Of a stretch of 13,427 nucleotides of DNA, positions 7,136-13,414 are shown one piece after another. The stretch's first letter is position 1. Every line of letters begins with the position of its first letter. Position numbers and translations under genes: made by a program. The DNA is from Azospirillum brasilense. Its GTDB lineage: Bacteria > Pseudomonadota > Alphaproteobacteria > Rickettsiales > UBA3002. Location: assembly GCA_003241645.1 (NCBI GenBank), contig QFOX01000047.1:1-13427 (forward strand). The letters run 5' to 3'. The notes beneath the pieces are model-generated. The model was not told the DNA's origin, ran no database searches, and saw only the letters and a list, made by a program, of their open reading frames with translations.

Positions 7136-7669
7136 ATGGAACAGGAAGCCGCATGGATCACCCGTGCGCAAGCCGGTGATCGGCGGGCGTTCGAGCGGCT
7201 GCTTTCCGCCTATTATGACAGGATCTACCGCATGGCCTACCATTTCAGTGGCAACCGTACGGACGCGGCCGACATCACGCAGGAGGTCTGCCTGCGGCTG
7301 GCCACGCGGCTGGAAGGCTTCCGCGGCGATAGCAGCTTCGCCAGCTGGCTGTACCGCATCACGCTGAACTGCTACCGCGATTACTGCAAAAAAAGCAGCA
7401 CGCAGCGCAACCTCGACAGCGCCTACATGGAATACGATGCGCTGGATAAGGCCGGGCAGGCCGACAGCAACCGCCAGGTGGCGCAGCTTTACCGCATGCT
7501 GGCCGGGCTTGGCGACGAACTGCGCGAGACCGCACTGCTGGTGGTGGCGCAGGAGCTGAGCCATGCCGAAGCCGGGGCGGTGCTGGGCGTGGCGGAATCG
7601 ACCATTTCATGGCGCATGCACGAGGTGCGCAAGCAACTGAAACAACGGATGGAGGCGCGCGATGCATGA
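7136..7669 (+). CDS. ECF-family RNA polymerase sigma factor
   Basis: This 177-residue protein is a group 4 sigma factor with only regions 2 and 4. Region 2 (about 19-86) has the core-binding stretch DAADITQEVCLRLATRL (43-59) and the -10 recognition segment FRGDSSFASWLYRITLNCYR (62-81). Region 4 (about 115-172) has the helix-turn-helix LSHAEAGAVLGVAESTISWR (141-160) that reads the -35. AGGA lies 5 bases before ATG 7136. Its last 8 bases overlap the start of the vWA gene, so the two are co-translated, and the partner has the layout of a membrane-bound regulator. A -10-like TATAAA at 7077-7082 is the only promoter element seen upstream. The signal and regulon are unknown. Confidence 0.93.
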   Translation: MEQEAAWITRAQAGDRRAFERLLSAYYDRIYRMAYHFSGNRTDAADITQEVCLRLATRLEGFRGDSSFASWLYRITLNCYRDYCKKSSTQRNLDSAYMEYDALDKAGQADSNRQVAQLYRMLAGLGDELRETALLVVAQELSHAEAGAVLGVAESTISWRMHEVRKQLKQRMEARDA

Positions 7670-9734
7670 CGATCATGACGATCCGCTGGCCCTGATGGCC
7701 CGCCACCGGGAGGCGATCACCCCCGATGCGGAAAAAAAGAAAACAGATATTTTCAATAGCTTAGAAGCTTTTGACAAAAAATATGCTTCCGCTGCCCAAG
7801 GAAAAGGATTCGGCGCGCGTCTTACGCATGCAGCCCAGATGCTGCGCCAACCTTTTACCGGAGCGAATACCATGAAAAAGACATACATGATTGCCGGCGG
7901 CCTCTGCGCAAGCGTGCTCACCGTGGGCTTAGTCACCACCTCCCAGCTTTATGATGCCAGCGAGATCGTTCGCACGACCGGCTCACACGGTCAGGGTTTT
8001 GCGGGTGGGCAAACGAAAGAAACTGTGGCCGAGCAATTGGCGGTAGGTAGCGCCGCCGGTGCGGGCGCCACAGCGGATATGGAGCTTGGTCAAGTCACTC
8101 CAGCAGCGCCTGCCATGGTCGCGGAATCCTTCGCGCCGGGCATGGAAGATGCGGCCACCGCCACCCCCATGCCTGCGCCGATGGCGACGGCCCCCATGCC
8201 CACCGGCAAGCTGATGGCACAGCGCGCCATGAGCAATGAAGTGGCGGCAAGCATTGCCATGATGCCGTCGCCGGACATCGTCGTGCAGCCGGGCTATCAG
8301 GATCAGGGCCGTGATAAGTTCACCGACATTAAGACCAACCCGACCAAACTGACGGCGGAAGAACCCGTTTCGACCTTCTCGGTGGATGTGGATACTGCGT
8401 CGTACGCCTTCGTGCGCAGCGCGCTGAACAGCAACACGTTGCCGCAGAAAGATGCCGTGCGCATCGAGGAGATGGTGAACTACTTCCCCTATGGCTACGA
8501 AGCGCCGAGCAGCAAGGACACGCCCTTCAAGGCGAACGTGGCGCTACTGCCCAGCCCGTGGAGCAAGCATAACCAGATCCTGCGCGTGGGCATCAAAGGC
8601 TACGAGATGAAGCAGGCGAAGCCGCATGCAAACCTTGTGTTCCTGCTGGATACGTCAGGCTCCATGAACGAGCCGAACAAGCTGCCGCTGCTGAAGAATT
8701 CGCTGAAGCTGCTGCTGGATACGCTGGGTGAGGATGATACCGTCGCTATCGTTACCTATGCGGGCAGTGCGGGCACGGCGCTTGAGCCCACCAAGGTGAA
8801 GGACAAGGCCAAGATCATCGCCGCGCTGGACGGGCTGCAATCCTACGGGTCCACGGCCGGGGCGGAGGGTATTCGCCAGGCCTACCAACTGGCCGAGCAG
8901 AACTTCGACAAGCGCGGCATCAACCGTGTGCTGCTGGCCACCGATGGTGACTTCAACGTGGGCATCACCGACCCCGAGGAGCTGAAAAGCTTTGTGGAAC
9001 GCAAGCGCGAAACAGGCGTGTTCCTGTCGGTCATTGGGTTTGGCCGCGGTAACTACAACGACGCGCTGATGCAGACGCTGGCGCAAAACGGCAACGGCAC
9101 TGCCGCCTACATCGACACGCTGAACGAAGCGCGCAAAGTGCTGGTGGAAGAAGCCAGTGCCAGCCTGTTCCCCATTGCGAAGGACGTGAAGATCCAGGTG
9201 GAATTCAACCCCGCGAAGGTCAGTGAATACCGCTTGATCGGTTACGAAACGCGCATGCTCAACCGCGAAGATTTCAACAACGATAAGATCGATGCGGGCG
9301 ACATTGGTGCGGGCCACACCGTGACCGCGCTGTATGAGATCACCCCGGCGGGCAGCGAAGGCGCGAAGGTCGATCCGCTGCGCTACGGCAAGGAAAAGGC
9401 CGCGGCCAAACCTGCCGCCGATGCAAGCGATGAGCTGGCCTTCGTGAAGATCCGCTACAAGCAGCCGGAAGGTTCGGTGAGCAAGCTCATCACCACCCCG
9501 GTGACGGATGCGACGGCAACCGCGAACGATGCGGATGCGAAATTCGCTACCGCCGTGGCGGCCTTCGGTTCGCTGCTGCGTGGCGACGGCATGGTGGGCG
9601 AGTTCACTTATGATGACGTGATCGCACTGGCCCAGCAAGGCAAGGGTGCCGACGAATTCGGCTACCGTGCGGAATTCATCAACCTCGCGCGGTTGGCAAA
9701 AGCCGTACCCGCGATGGAGCCGCTGCAGCACTAG
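7662..9734 (+). CDS. membrane-anchored vWA-domain protein (YfbK-like), candidate sigma regulator
   Basis: This is a 690-residue protein with four parts: a charged cytoplasmic head (1-70), one membrane helix (about 74-94), an Ala/Met/Pro-rich linker (about 120-195), and an extracytoplasmic region of a vWA N-terminal domain (about 225-320, with FSVDVDTASYAFVRSALN), a vWA domain (about 322-510) and a DUF3520-type C-terminus. The metal-ion site is complete: D330-T331-S332-G333-S334, T398 and D428 (LLATDGD), so it should bind ligands through Mg or Mn. E. coli YfbK shares the vWA-DUF3520 part. GGAGG at 7651-7655 is 6 bases before ATG 7662. Overlap with the sigma gene and the N-terminal head suggest a role as anti-sigma factor, though I see no zinc-binding motif there. 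An internal ATG at 7872 with its own GGAG could yield a shorter, signal-peptide-led form. Codons 24-50 are unusually AT-rich. Confidence 0.9.
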   Translation: MHDDHDDPLALMARHREAITPDAEKKKTDIFNSLEAFDKKYASAAQGKGFGARLTHAAQMLRQPFTGANTMKKTYMIAGGLCASVLTVGLVTTSQLYDASEIVRTTGSHGQGFAGGQTKETVAEQLAVGSAAGAGATADMELGQVTPAAPAMVAESFAPGMEDAATATPMPAPMATAPMPTGKLMAQRAMSNEVAASIAMMPSPDIVVQPGYQDQGRDKFTDIKTNPTKLTAEEPVSTFSVDVDTASYAFVRSALNSNTLPQKDAVRIEEMVNYFPYGYEAPSSKDTPFKANVALLPSPWSKHNQILRVGIKGYEMKQAKPHANLVFLLDTSGSMNEPNKLPLLKNSLKLLLDTLGEDDTVAIVTYAGSAGTALEPTKVKDKAKIIAALDGLQSYGSTAGAEGIRQAYQLAEQNFDKRGINRVLLATDGDFNVGITDPEELKSFVERKRETGVFLSVIGFGRGNYNDALMQTLAQNGNGTAAYIDTLNEARKVLVEEASASLFPIAKDVKIQVEFNPAKVSEYRLIGYETRMLNREDFNNDKIDAGDIGAGHTVTALYEITPAGSEGAKVDPLRYGKEKAAAKPAADASDELAFVKIRYKQPEGSVSKLITTPVTDATATANDADAKFATAVAAFGSLLRGDGMVGEFTYDDVIALAQQGKGADEFGYRAEFINLARLAKAVPAMEPLQH

Positions 9735-9751
9735 CATCTGTTCATAGGCAA

Positions 9752-9777
9752 GGCCGTGGCGAGCGATCGTCACGGCC
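9752..9777 (+). terminator. hairpin downstream of the vWA gene
   Basis: An 11-pair stem (GGCCGTG 9752-9758 with CACGGCC 9771-9777, extended inward by one G-U and three further pairs) closes a GCGA tetraloop at 9763-9766. It starts 17 bases after the vWA stop. What follows is ATTCCTTAT rather than a T-run, so termination may be partial or Rho-assisted. Confidence 0.6.
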
Positions 9778-9904
9778 ATTCCTTATGGCGAATTTATGGC
9801 GCGGTGGTTATTCTATGGGTGTTTCACGCATGAACCATAAAGCAGCCTTGGTGAAACCATTACCTCGTAATGCAAGGTATGCTGCAACGAAGAAGGAGAG
9901 TGTT

Positions 9905-10039
9905 ATGGCTAACACGAACCAACTGTCGAAGAACAAACCGCAACCCCGAAAGCAGAACGCCGCGAACGAAACGCCGCGTCAGTCGCAAAAGACACAGGGT
10001 GGCTTCAGCCAGCTTTCCCAGCAGTGGGATAAGCACTAA
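9905..10039 (+). CDS. small hydrophilic protein, 44 residues
   Basis: This short gene is supported by signals rather than homology. AAGGAG at 9893-9898 is 6 bases before ATG 9905, and a classic terminator follows 24 bases after the stop. The product is rich in Q, N, K and S, has no membrane segment or cysteine, and ends in FSQLSQQWDKH; it is basic and probably disordered. I recognise no family. An in-frame ATG at 9785 would add 40 residues, but that upstream stretch crosses the end of the preceding hairpin region and lacks a ribosome site. The 170-base region before it holds the hairpin and an 8-base direct repeat but no clear promoter. It could be a small stress or nucleic-acid-binding protein; that is a guess from composition. 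Confidence 0.62.
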   Translation: MANTNQLSKNKPQPRKQNAANETPRQSQKTQGGFSQLSQQWDKH

Positions 10040-10063
10040 GCACCACAGCTAACTTCCCCAAGG

Positions 10064-10091
10064 AACGGCCTGCGAAAGCGGGCCGTTTTTT
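10064..10091 (+). terminator. intrinsic terminator of the small-protein gene
   Basis: AACGGCCTGC (10064-10073) pairs with GCGGGCCGTT (10078-10087), with one U-G pair, around a GAAA tetraloop. The T-run spans 10086-10091. The T-run includes the complement of the TAA stop of the convergent TerC gene (10090-10092). On the minus strand the same stem is followed by CCTTGGGG, so it is mainly a plus-strand terminator. Confidence 0.92.
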
Positions 10092-10839
10092 ATTGGGCGC
10101 TGCGTTTTGCTTTTTTGCGTTTGGCAAAGATATTCAGCGCCTCCACCAGCGTCGAGAACGCCATGGACGCATAGATATAGCCCTTCGGCACATGCACGCC
10201 GAAGCCTTCGGCGATCAGCGTCATGCCGATCATGAACAGGAAGCTGAGCGCCAGCATCACCACGGTGGGGTGGCGGTTGATGAAATTGGCCAGTGGCGTT
10301 GCGGCCATCATCATCACGCTCACCGCGACCAGTACGGCAATGACCATGATCGGCACATGTTCCGTCATGCCCACGGCGGTGATGATGCTGTCGATGGAGA
10401 AGACCAGGTCAAGCATGAGGATCTGGCTGACCGCCGCGGCGAAGCCGATATTCTTCACCGGCGCGTCGAACATATCGTCGGCCTCGCCGTCGTCGGGGTC
10501 CACATGGTGGTGGATCTCTTTCGTGGCCTTCCACACCAGGAACAACCCGCCACTGATGAGGATGATGTCGCGCCACGAGAAATCCTCGCCGAAGGCGCTG
10601 AAGATCGGGTCGGTCAACTGCACGATCCACGCGACCGAAGCCAGCAGGCCAAGGCGCATCACCAGCGCAAGGCTGATACCCACGCGGCGGGCTTTGTTGC
10701 GCTGCGCCGCAGGCAGTTTGTTACTCAGGATCGAGATGAAGATAAGATTGTCGATGCCCAGCACCACTTCCATGGCGATCAGGCTGACAAGGGCGACCCA
10801 CACGGCGGGGTCGGCGGCCAGCGTCATCAAATGATCCAT
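10090..10839 (-). CDS. TerC-family integral membrane protein
   Basis: This 249-residue inner-membrane protein has about seven helices. TerC members characterised so far (Alx, MeeF/MeeY and relatives) are linked to manganese export or to metal loading of secreted proteins; the name derives from tellurite resistance. The two inverted half-signatures are present: E24-VVLG-D30-N31 in MEVVLGIDNLIF and D144-LVFS-D150-S151 in LDLVFSIDSIITAVG. These acidic residues inside the membrane are the probable metal pathway. A loop at about 108-126 (HHHVDPDDGEADD) is rich in histidine and acid and could bind metal. ATG 10839 has AAGGA 7 bases upstream; the ATG at 10881 would place the promoter inside the gene. 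It is short, like YgdQ, with no CBS or CorC domain. It is monocistronic. Confidence 0.92.
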   Translation of the reverse strand: MDHLMTLAADPAVWVALVSLIAMEVVLGIDNLIFISILSNKLPAAQRNKARRVGISLALVMRLGLLASVAWIVQLTDPIFSAFGEDFSWRDIILISGGLFLVWKATKEIHHHVDPDDGEADDMFDAPVKNIGFAAAVSQILMLDLVFSIDSIITAVGMTEHVPIMVIAVLVAVSVMMMAATPLANFINRHPTVVMLALSFLFMIGMTLIAEGFGVHVPKGYIYASMAFSTLVEALNIFAKRKKAKRSAQ

Positions 10840-10866
10840 TGCGTGTTCCTTCCATTGCTTCACCAA

Positions 10867-10894
10867 ACCATAGCCATGCATGCGGGTTTGTCAG
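10867..10894 (-). promoter_or_regulatory. sigma-70-like promoter of the TerC gene
   Basis: On the minus strand CTGACA (10889-10894; 5 of 6 consensus) and TATGGT (10867-10872; 4 of 6) are 16 bases apart. The predicted start point is near 10860, leaving a leader of about 20 bases that contains the AAGGA ribosome site. Such a short leader leaves no room for a yybP-ykoY manganese riboswitch. Confidence 0.5.
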
Positions 10895-10926
10895 CATACA
10901 ACCGCCAAAACCGTAACAAATCACAA

Positions 10927-10954
10927 GCGAAACCAGCGGTTTAGTGGCTTTCGC
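10927..10954. promoter_or_regulatory. inverted repeat in the divergent intergenic region
   Basis: GCGAAACCA (10927-10935) pairs with TGGCTTTCGC (10945-10954) with a single bulged C, giving nine pairs around a 9-base loop. It lies between the TerC promoter and the promoter of the 513-residue protein gene. No T-run follows on either strand, so an operator is more likely than a terminator. Confidence 0.35.
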
Positions 10955-10956
10955 GC

Positions 10957-10989
10957 ATTAACCAACTGTTAAGCGCCGCGCGCTAGAAT
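10957..10989 (+). promoter_or_regulatory. candidate activator-dependent promoter with TTAA-N7-TTAA repeat
   Basis: A -10-like TAGAAT (10984-10989; 5 of 6) lies 23 bases before the start of the 513-residue protein gene. No good -35 is present. In its place is the direct repeat TTAA (10958-10961), 7 bases, TTAA (10969-10972), which has the 11-base period of PmrA/QseB-type sites. Placement of such a repeat over a missing -35 is typical of promoters activated by OmpR-family regulators. The flanking bases do not match the full PmrA hexamer. Confidence 0.35.
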
Positions 10990-11012
10990 GGGAAGGTGAA
11001 CAAGGAGATGCG

Positions 11013-12554
11013 ATGAGCCACCACCCGATCAGCCCCCGTGTGCGCGCCTGGCTTGAAGGCCCGATGCTCGAGGTCGAGGGCGGCTACAAGCCGGCCGAAC
11101 GGCCCGATACGGAAACGCTGTTCGGCACCACCATCGCGCAGTGGAAACGGGCCATTCCGGCATGGGTGCGCGAAAATGGCGACGCCATGGCAGGCCTGCC
11201 GCCCGAGATCCGCGCGCGATTCACCCGCATCGAAGCCGCTGCCCGCGCCGATGACGGCACCACCCTGAACCGCGAAACCAGCGATTTGCTGCGCTACATT
11301 GGCCGCCAGCTGGAGCCGATGGGCGCAGGCGAGCAGCCCGATAGCGGCCTGCCGCGCCATTCCTATGCGCGCCCGGGCGCGGGTGTTTCCGCCAATGGCC
11401 AGCGCGAGATCCGCGCGGTGCTCGAAGTGGCATTCCAGAATTACAACGACCGCTTCATCGTGGGTGCAGGGTTCGATCGCTGGCCCGATTTCATGCAGGA
11501 ACATGGCATGGATTTCGCCATTCATGGCGGGCCGCCGCGTGCCCGCTGGGCGGCGGTGAAAGCGCTGTACGAAGCGAACGTCATTAACGAGCAGGAATAC
11601 CGCAGCTTCCCGCTCATCACCACCGATCAGGCGAACGGCAAATACACCTTCACCTCGACCAAGCCGAAGGGCTGGCCCGACGATGGGGAACCCGGTGACG
11701 GGCAGTTTTATTCTACTTCCGAGGCCAGCGAACGGCTTATCGGGTTCATGCAGCGCATCGACCCCTACGACCAGACGACCAAGCAATTCGTGTGGGACCG
11801 TTTCAAGGTCTGGCGCGCGACCTACAACGACCGGCTGGTCGAGAACGTGCCGGCGCTGGCGCAATACGCCAATGGCTTCGACAACCGCCTGCAGCGGCTG
11901 CACCGCCCCGGCGCGGAAGGCGCCAATGAAACGGTCTATTACCATTTCCCCGCCCAATACCGCGATGGTTTCCTGCTGTGGGACGACAAGGTCGCCATCA
12001 ATATCGACGCCGTGGGGCCGGATGGCAGGGCCCATCCGCGCACGGTGGAATACACGGTCGATCGCGCCAGCGCTGCGTTCGTGGCGCTAAGCGGCGAACT
12101 GCCGCCGGGCATCGAACTGGTGCAGCCCGGCGCGAAAGACGCACGCGGCAACATCAACCGCCAGAACGTGCCCGCGCTTGCGTGGCAGAACGATGAGAGC
12201 ATCACCGACGATGCTACCGGCAGGCCCGCGCCCAGTTACCGTTCCATCATGGTGGCGCTCACGCCGGGCATTCACCAGTGGCTGCGCGACGCGGCGGTGC
12301 AGCCGGGCGTGATCTATAACAGCGTGCCGATGGGCGATTTCGCCCGTGGGGCCGACGGGCGGCTGGACGACAAGCAAAGCGACTGGCTTGCCCTCATCGC
12401 CGATGCGCGCAGCGGCCTTGCCCGCATGCAGGTGGTGGACGTGCACAACGCCGTGCCCACACCGCCGGGCACCGCGCGCATGTGGGTGGGCCCGGTCGAT
12501 GATCAGGCCCAGCTCAGTCAGGCAGCGCCTGCGCCGCGTGGCAACAGCCGCTAA
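11013..12554 (+). CDS. 513-residue protein with divergent GH108 muramidase-like N-terminus
   Basis: No confident family. The N-terminal third resembles, in order, the parts of GH108 lysozymes: MLEVEGGYKPAERPDTETLFGTT (positions 18-40; key residues E22, G23, G24, Y25, F37, G38) against the family pattern EGGY..DPGG.T..GIT with its catalytic glutamate, then YNDRF (144-148) near the place of the usual YW motif, then DFAIHGGPPRARWAAVKAL (167-185), resembling the PG_binding_3 start (VNSGPGRAA.WLQ). About 100 extra residues separate the first two. The remaining 320 residues are unfamiliar, hydrophilic and lack membrane helices; a second YNDRL occurs at 271-275. There is no signal peptide. AAGGAG is 5 bases before ATG 11013. 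The gene precedes the ZorA-like gene by 76 bases with no terminator between. The enzyme call is tentative; the reading frame itself is solid. Confidence 0.7.
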   Translation: MSHHPISPRVRAWLEGPMLEVEGGYKPAERPDTETLFGTTIAQWKRAIPAWVRENGDAMAGLPPEIRARFTRIEAAARADDGTTLNRETSDLLRYIGRQLEPMGAGEQPDSGLPRHSYARPGAGVSANGQREIRAVLEVAFQNYNDRFIVGAGFDRWPDFMQEHGMDFAIHGGPPRARWAAVKALYEANVINEQEYRSFPLITTDQANGKYTFTSTKPKGWPDDGEPGDGQFYSTSEASERLIGFMQRIDPYDQTTKQFVWDRFKVWRATYNDRLVENVPALAQYANGFDNRLQRLHRPGAEGANETVYYHFPAQYRDGFLLWDDKVAINIDAVGPDGRAHPRTVEYTVDRASAAFVALSGELPPGIELVQPGAKDARGNINRQNVPALAWQNDESITDDATGRPAPSYRSIMVALTPGIHQWLRDAAVQPGVIYNSVPMGDFARGADGRLDDKQSDWLALIADARSGLARMQVVDVHNAVPTPPGTARMWVGPVDDQAQLSQAAPAPRGNSR

Positions 12555-12630
12555 GGCCCGGCGCGCGGCTTAAAGCGGTTGCCGCCGCACCACAAATCCC
12601 TTATGAACGCGACCACAGGAGATTTCCCCC

Positions 12631-13404
12631 ATGTGGTCAAGCGTCATTGCCTTCCTTTCTTCCACCAGCGCGCCGTATCTGTTCTGCGGCATCATCCTGC
12701 TGGTGTTCCTTTTCGCACTGGTGGATGCATGGGCGCGCCTTTCCAGTGCGCAGATCGCGGTGAAGCGCGGCATCAACACGGTGCAGAACGCGGCGAACCG
12801 TCAGGTCTTCTTCGAGCAGTTCGAATCGCTCAGCGACCAGTTCACCCGCCAGCCGCTTTTCGCCAACGCATGGAGCGAGTTCGCCAAGACCGTCATCATC
12901 GATGGGGCGCGCCAGCTGGTGCGCATCACCCGCCGCCCGCATGATTTCTTCAACGAGCGTAGCCTCGTGAACCCCCGCATCAACCTGCGGCAGATGAGCG
13001 CCATGCCCGGCTACCTCATCAGCCTTGGGCTGTTCTTCACCTTCATCGGGCTGGTGGCGGCCATTGCCATCGCGGCGCAGGGCATCGGCAACGATGCGGA
13101 TGTGAGCAAGACGCAGAACGCACTGGTCAACCTGCTGGATGTGGCGAGCCTGAAATTCATCAGTTCGGTGGCGGGCATTTCGCTCTCCATCATCCTGTCG
13201 TTCGTGCAGAAGGCGCTGCTCAACCGCGTGGGCCAGAGCATCCACAAATTCTGCGATGCGGTGGAAGCGCGCACGCAGCTCATCACCACCGAACAGCTGC
13301 TGTACCAGTGGCTGATCGCGCAGGAACAGACGACCCGCAATTTCGGCCACCTCGCCGAAGACATCGCCACGGAAGTGGCCTTGCAGCTTTCGCCGCAGGC
13401 ATAG
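12631..13404 (+). CDS. short ZorA-like MotA/TolQ/ExbB-family channel protein
   Basis: This 257-residue inner-membrane protein has helix 1 at about 15-33, helix 2 at 127-149 and helix 3 at 172-193. Between helices 1 and 2 lies a cytoplasmic segment with WSEF (81-84) and RRPHDFFNERSLVNPRINLR (101-120), which is the pattern seen in ZorA (W.EF, RP..YFN, L..P..NLR). Helix 2 contains TFIGLVAAI (137-145), and helix 3 SLKFISSVAGISLSIILSF. T137 and S178/S179 are the likely polar residues of the ion path. After TTEQLLYQW the protein ends with a short helix, whereas ZorA normally continues as a long cytoplasmic tail of several hundred residues. AGGAGA is 8 bases before ATG 12631. By family rule it should form a pentamer around a MotB/ExbD-type partner. 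A TolQ/ExbB-type housekeeping role is the main alternative. Confidence 0.72.
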   Translation: MWSSVIAFLSSTSAPYLFCGIILLVFLFALVDAWARLSSAQIAVKRGINTVQNAANRQVFFEQFESLSDQFTRQPLFANAWSEFAKTVIIDGARQLVRITRRPHDFFNERSLVNPRINLRQMSAMPGYLISLGLFFTFIGLVAAIAIAAQGIGNDADVSKTQNALVNLLDVASLKFISSVAGISLSIILSFVQKALLNRVGQSIHKFCDAVEARTQLITTEQLLYQWLIAQEQTTRNFGHLAEDIATEVALQLSPQA

Positions 13405-13414
13405 CGGGCACGCC

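Noticed and set aside
6280..7179. 299-residue plus frame opposite the pirin gene
   Set aside because: The minus strand encodes a complete pirin with intact metal ligands; the plus frame has no recognisable domain.
7771..7776. Perfect TTGACA inside the vWA gene
   Set aside because: No -10 element lies 16-18 bases downstream; probably chance in the AT-rich patch.
8655..9779. 374-residue minus-strand frame inside the vWA gene
   Set aside because: It is antisense to the conserved vWA and DUF3520 regions and shows only shadow composition.
10840..10900. yybP-ykoY manganese riboswitch before the TerC gene
   Set aside because: The predicted leader is about 20 bases and no riboswitch core motif is visible.
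10093..10944. 283-residue plus frame opposite TerC
   Set aside because: Very rich in H, D and R, and antisense to a clear TerC protein; a shadow.
10983..12035. 350-residue minus-strand frame opposite the 513-residue protein
   Set aside because: The plus frame has a strong ribosome site, a promoter-like region and GH108-like motifs; the minus frame has none of these.
12555..12630. Terminator between the 513-residue protein and ZorA-like genes
   Set aside because: Only a 4-base-pair GCGG/CCGC stem is present, with no T-run.
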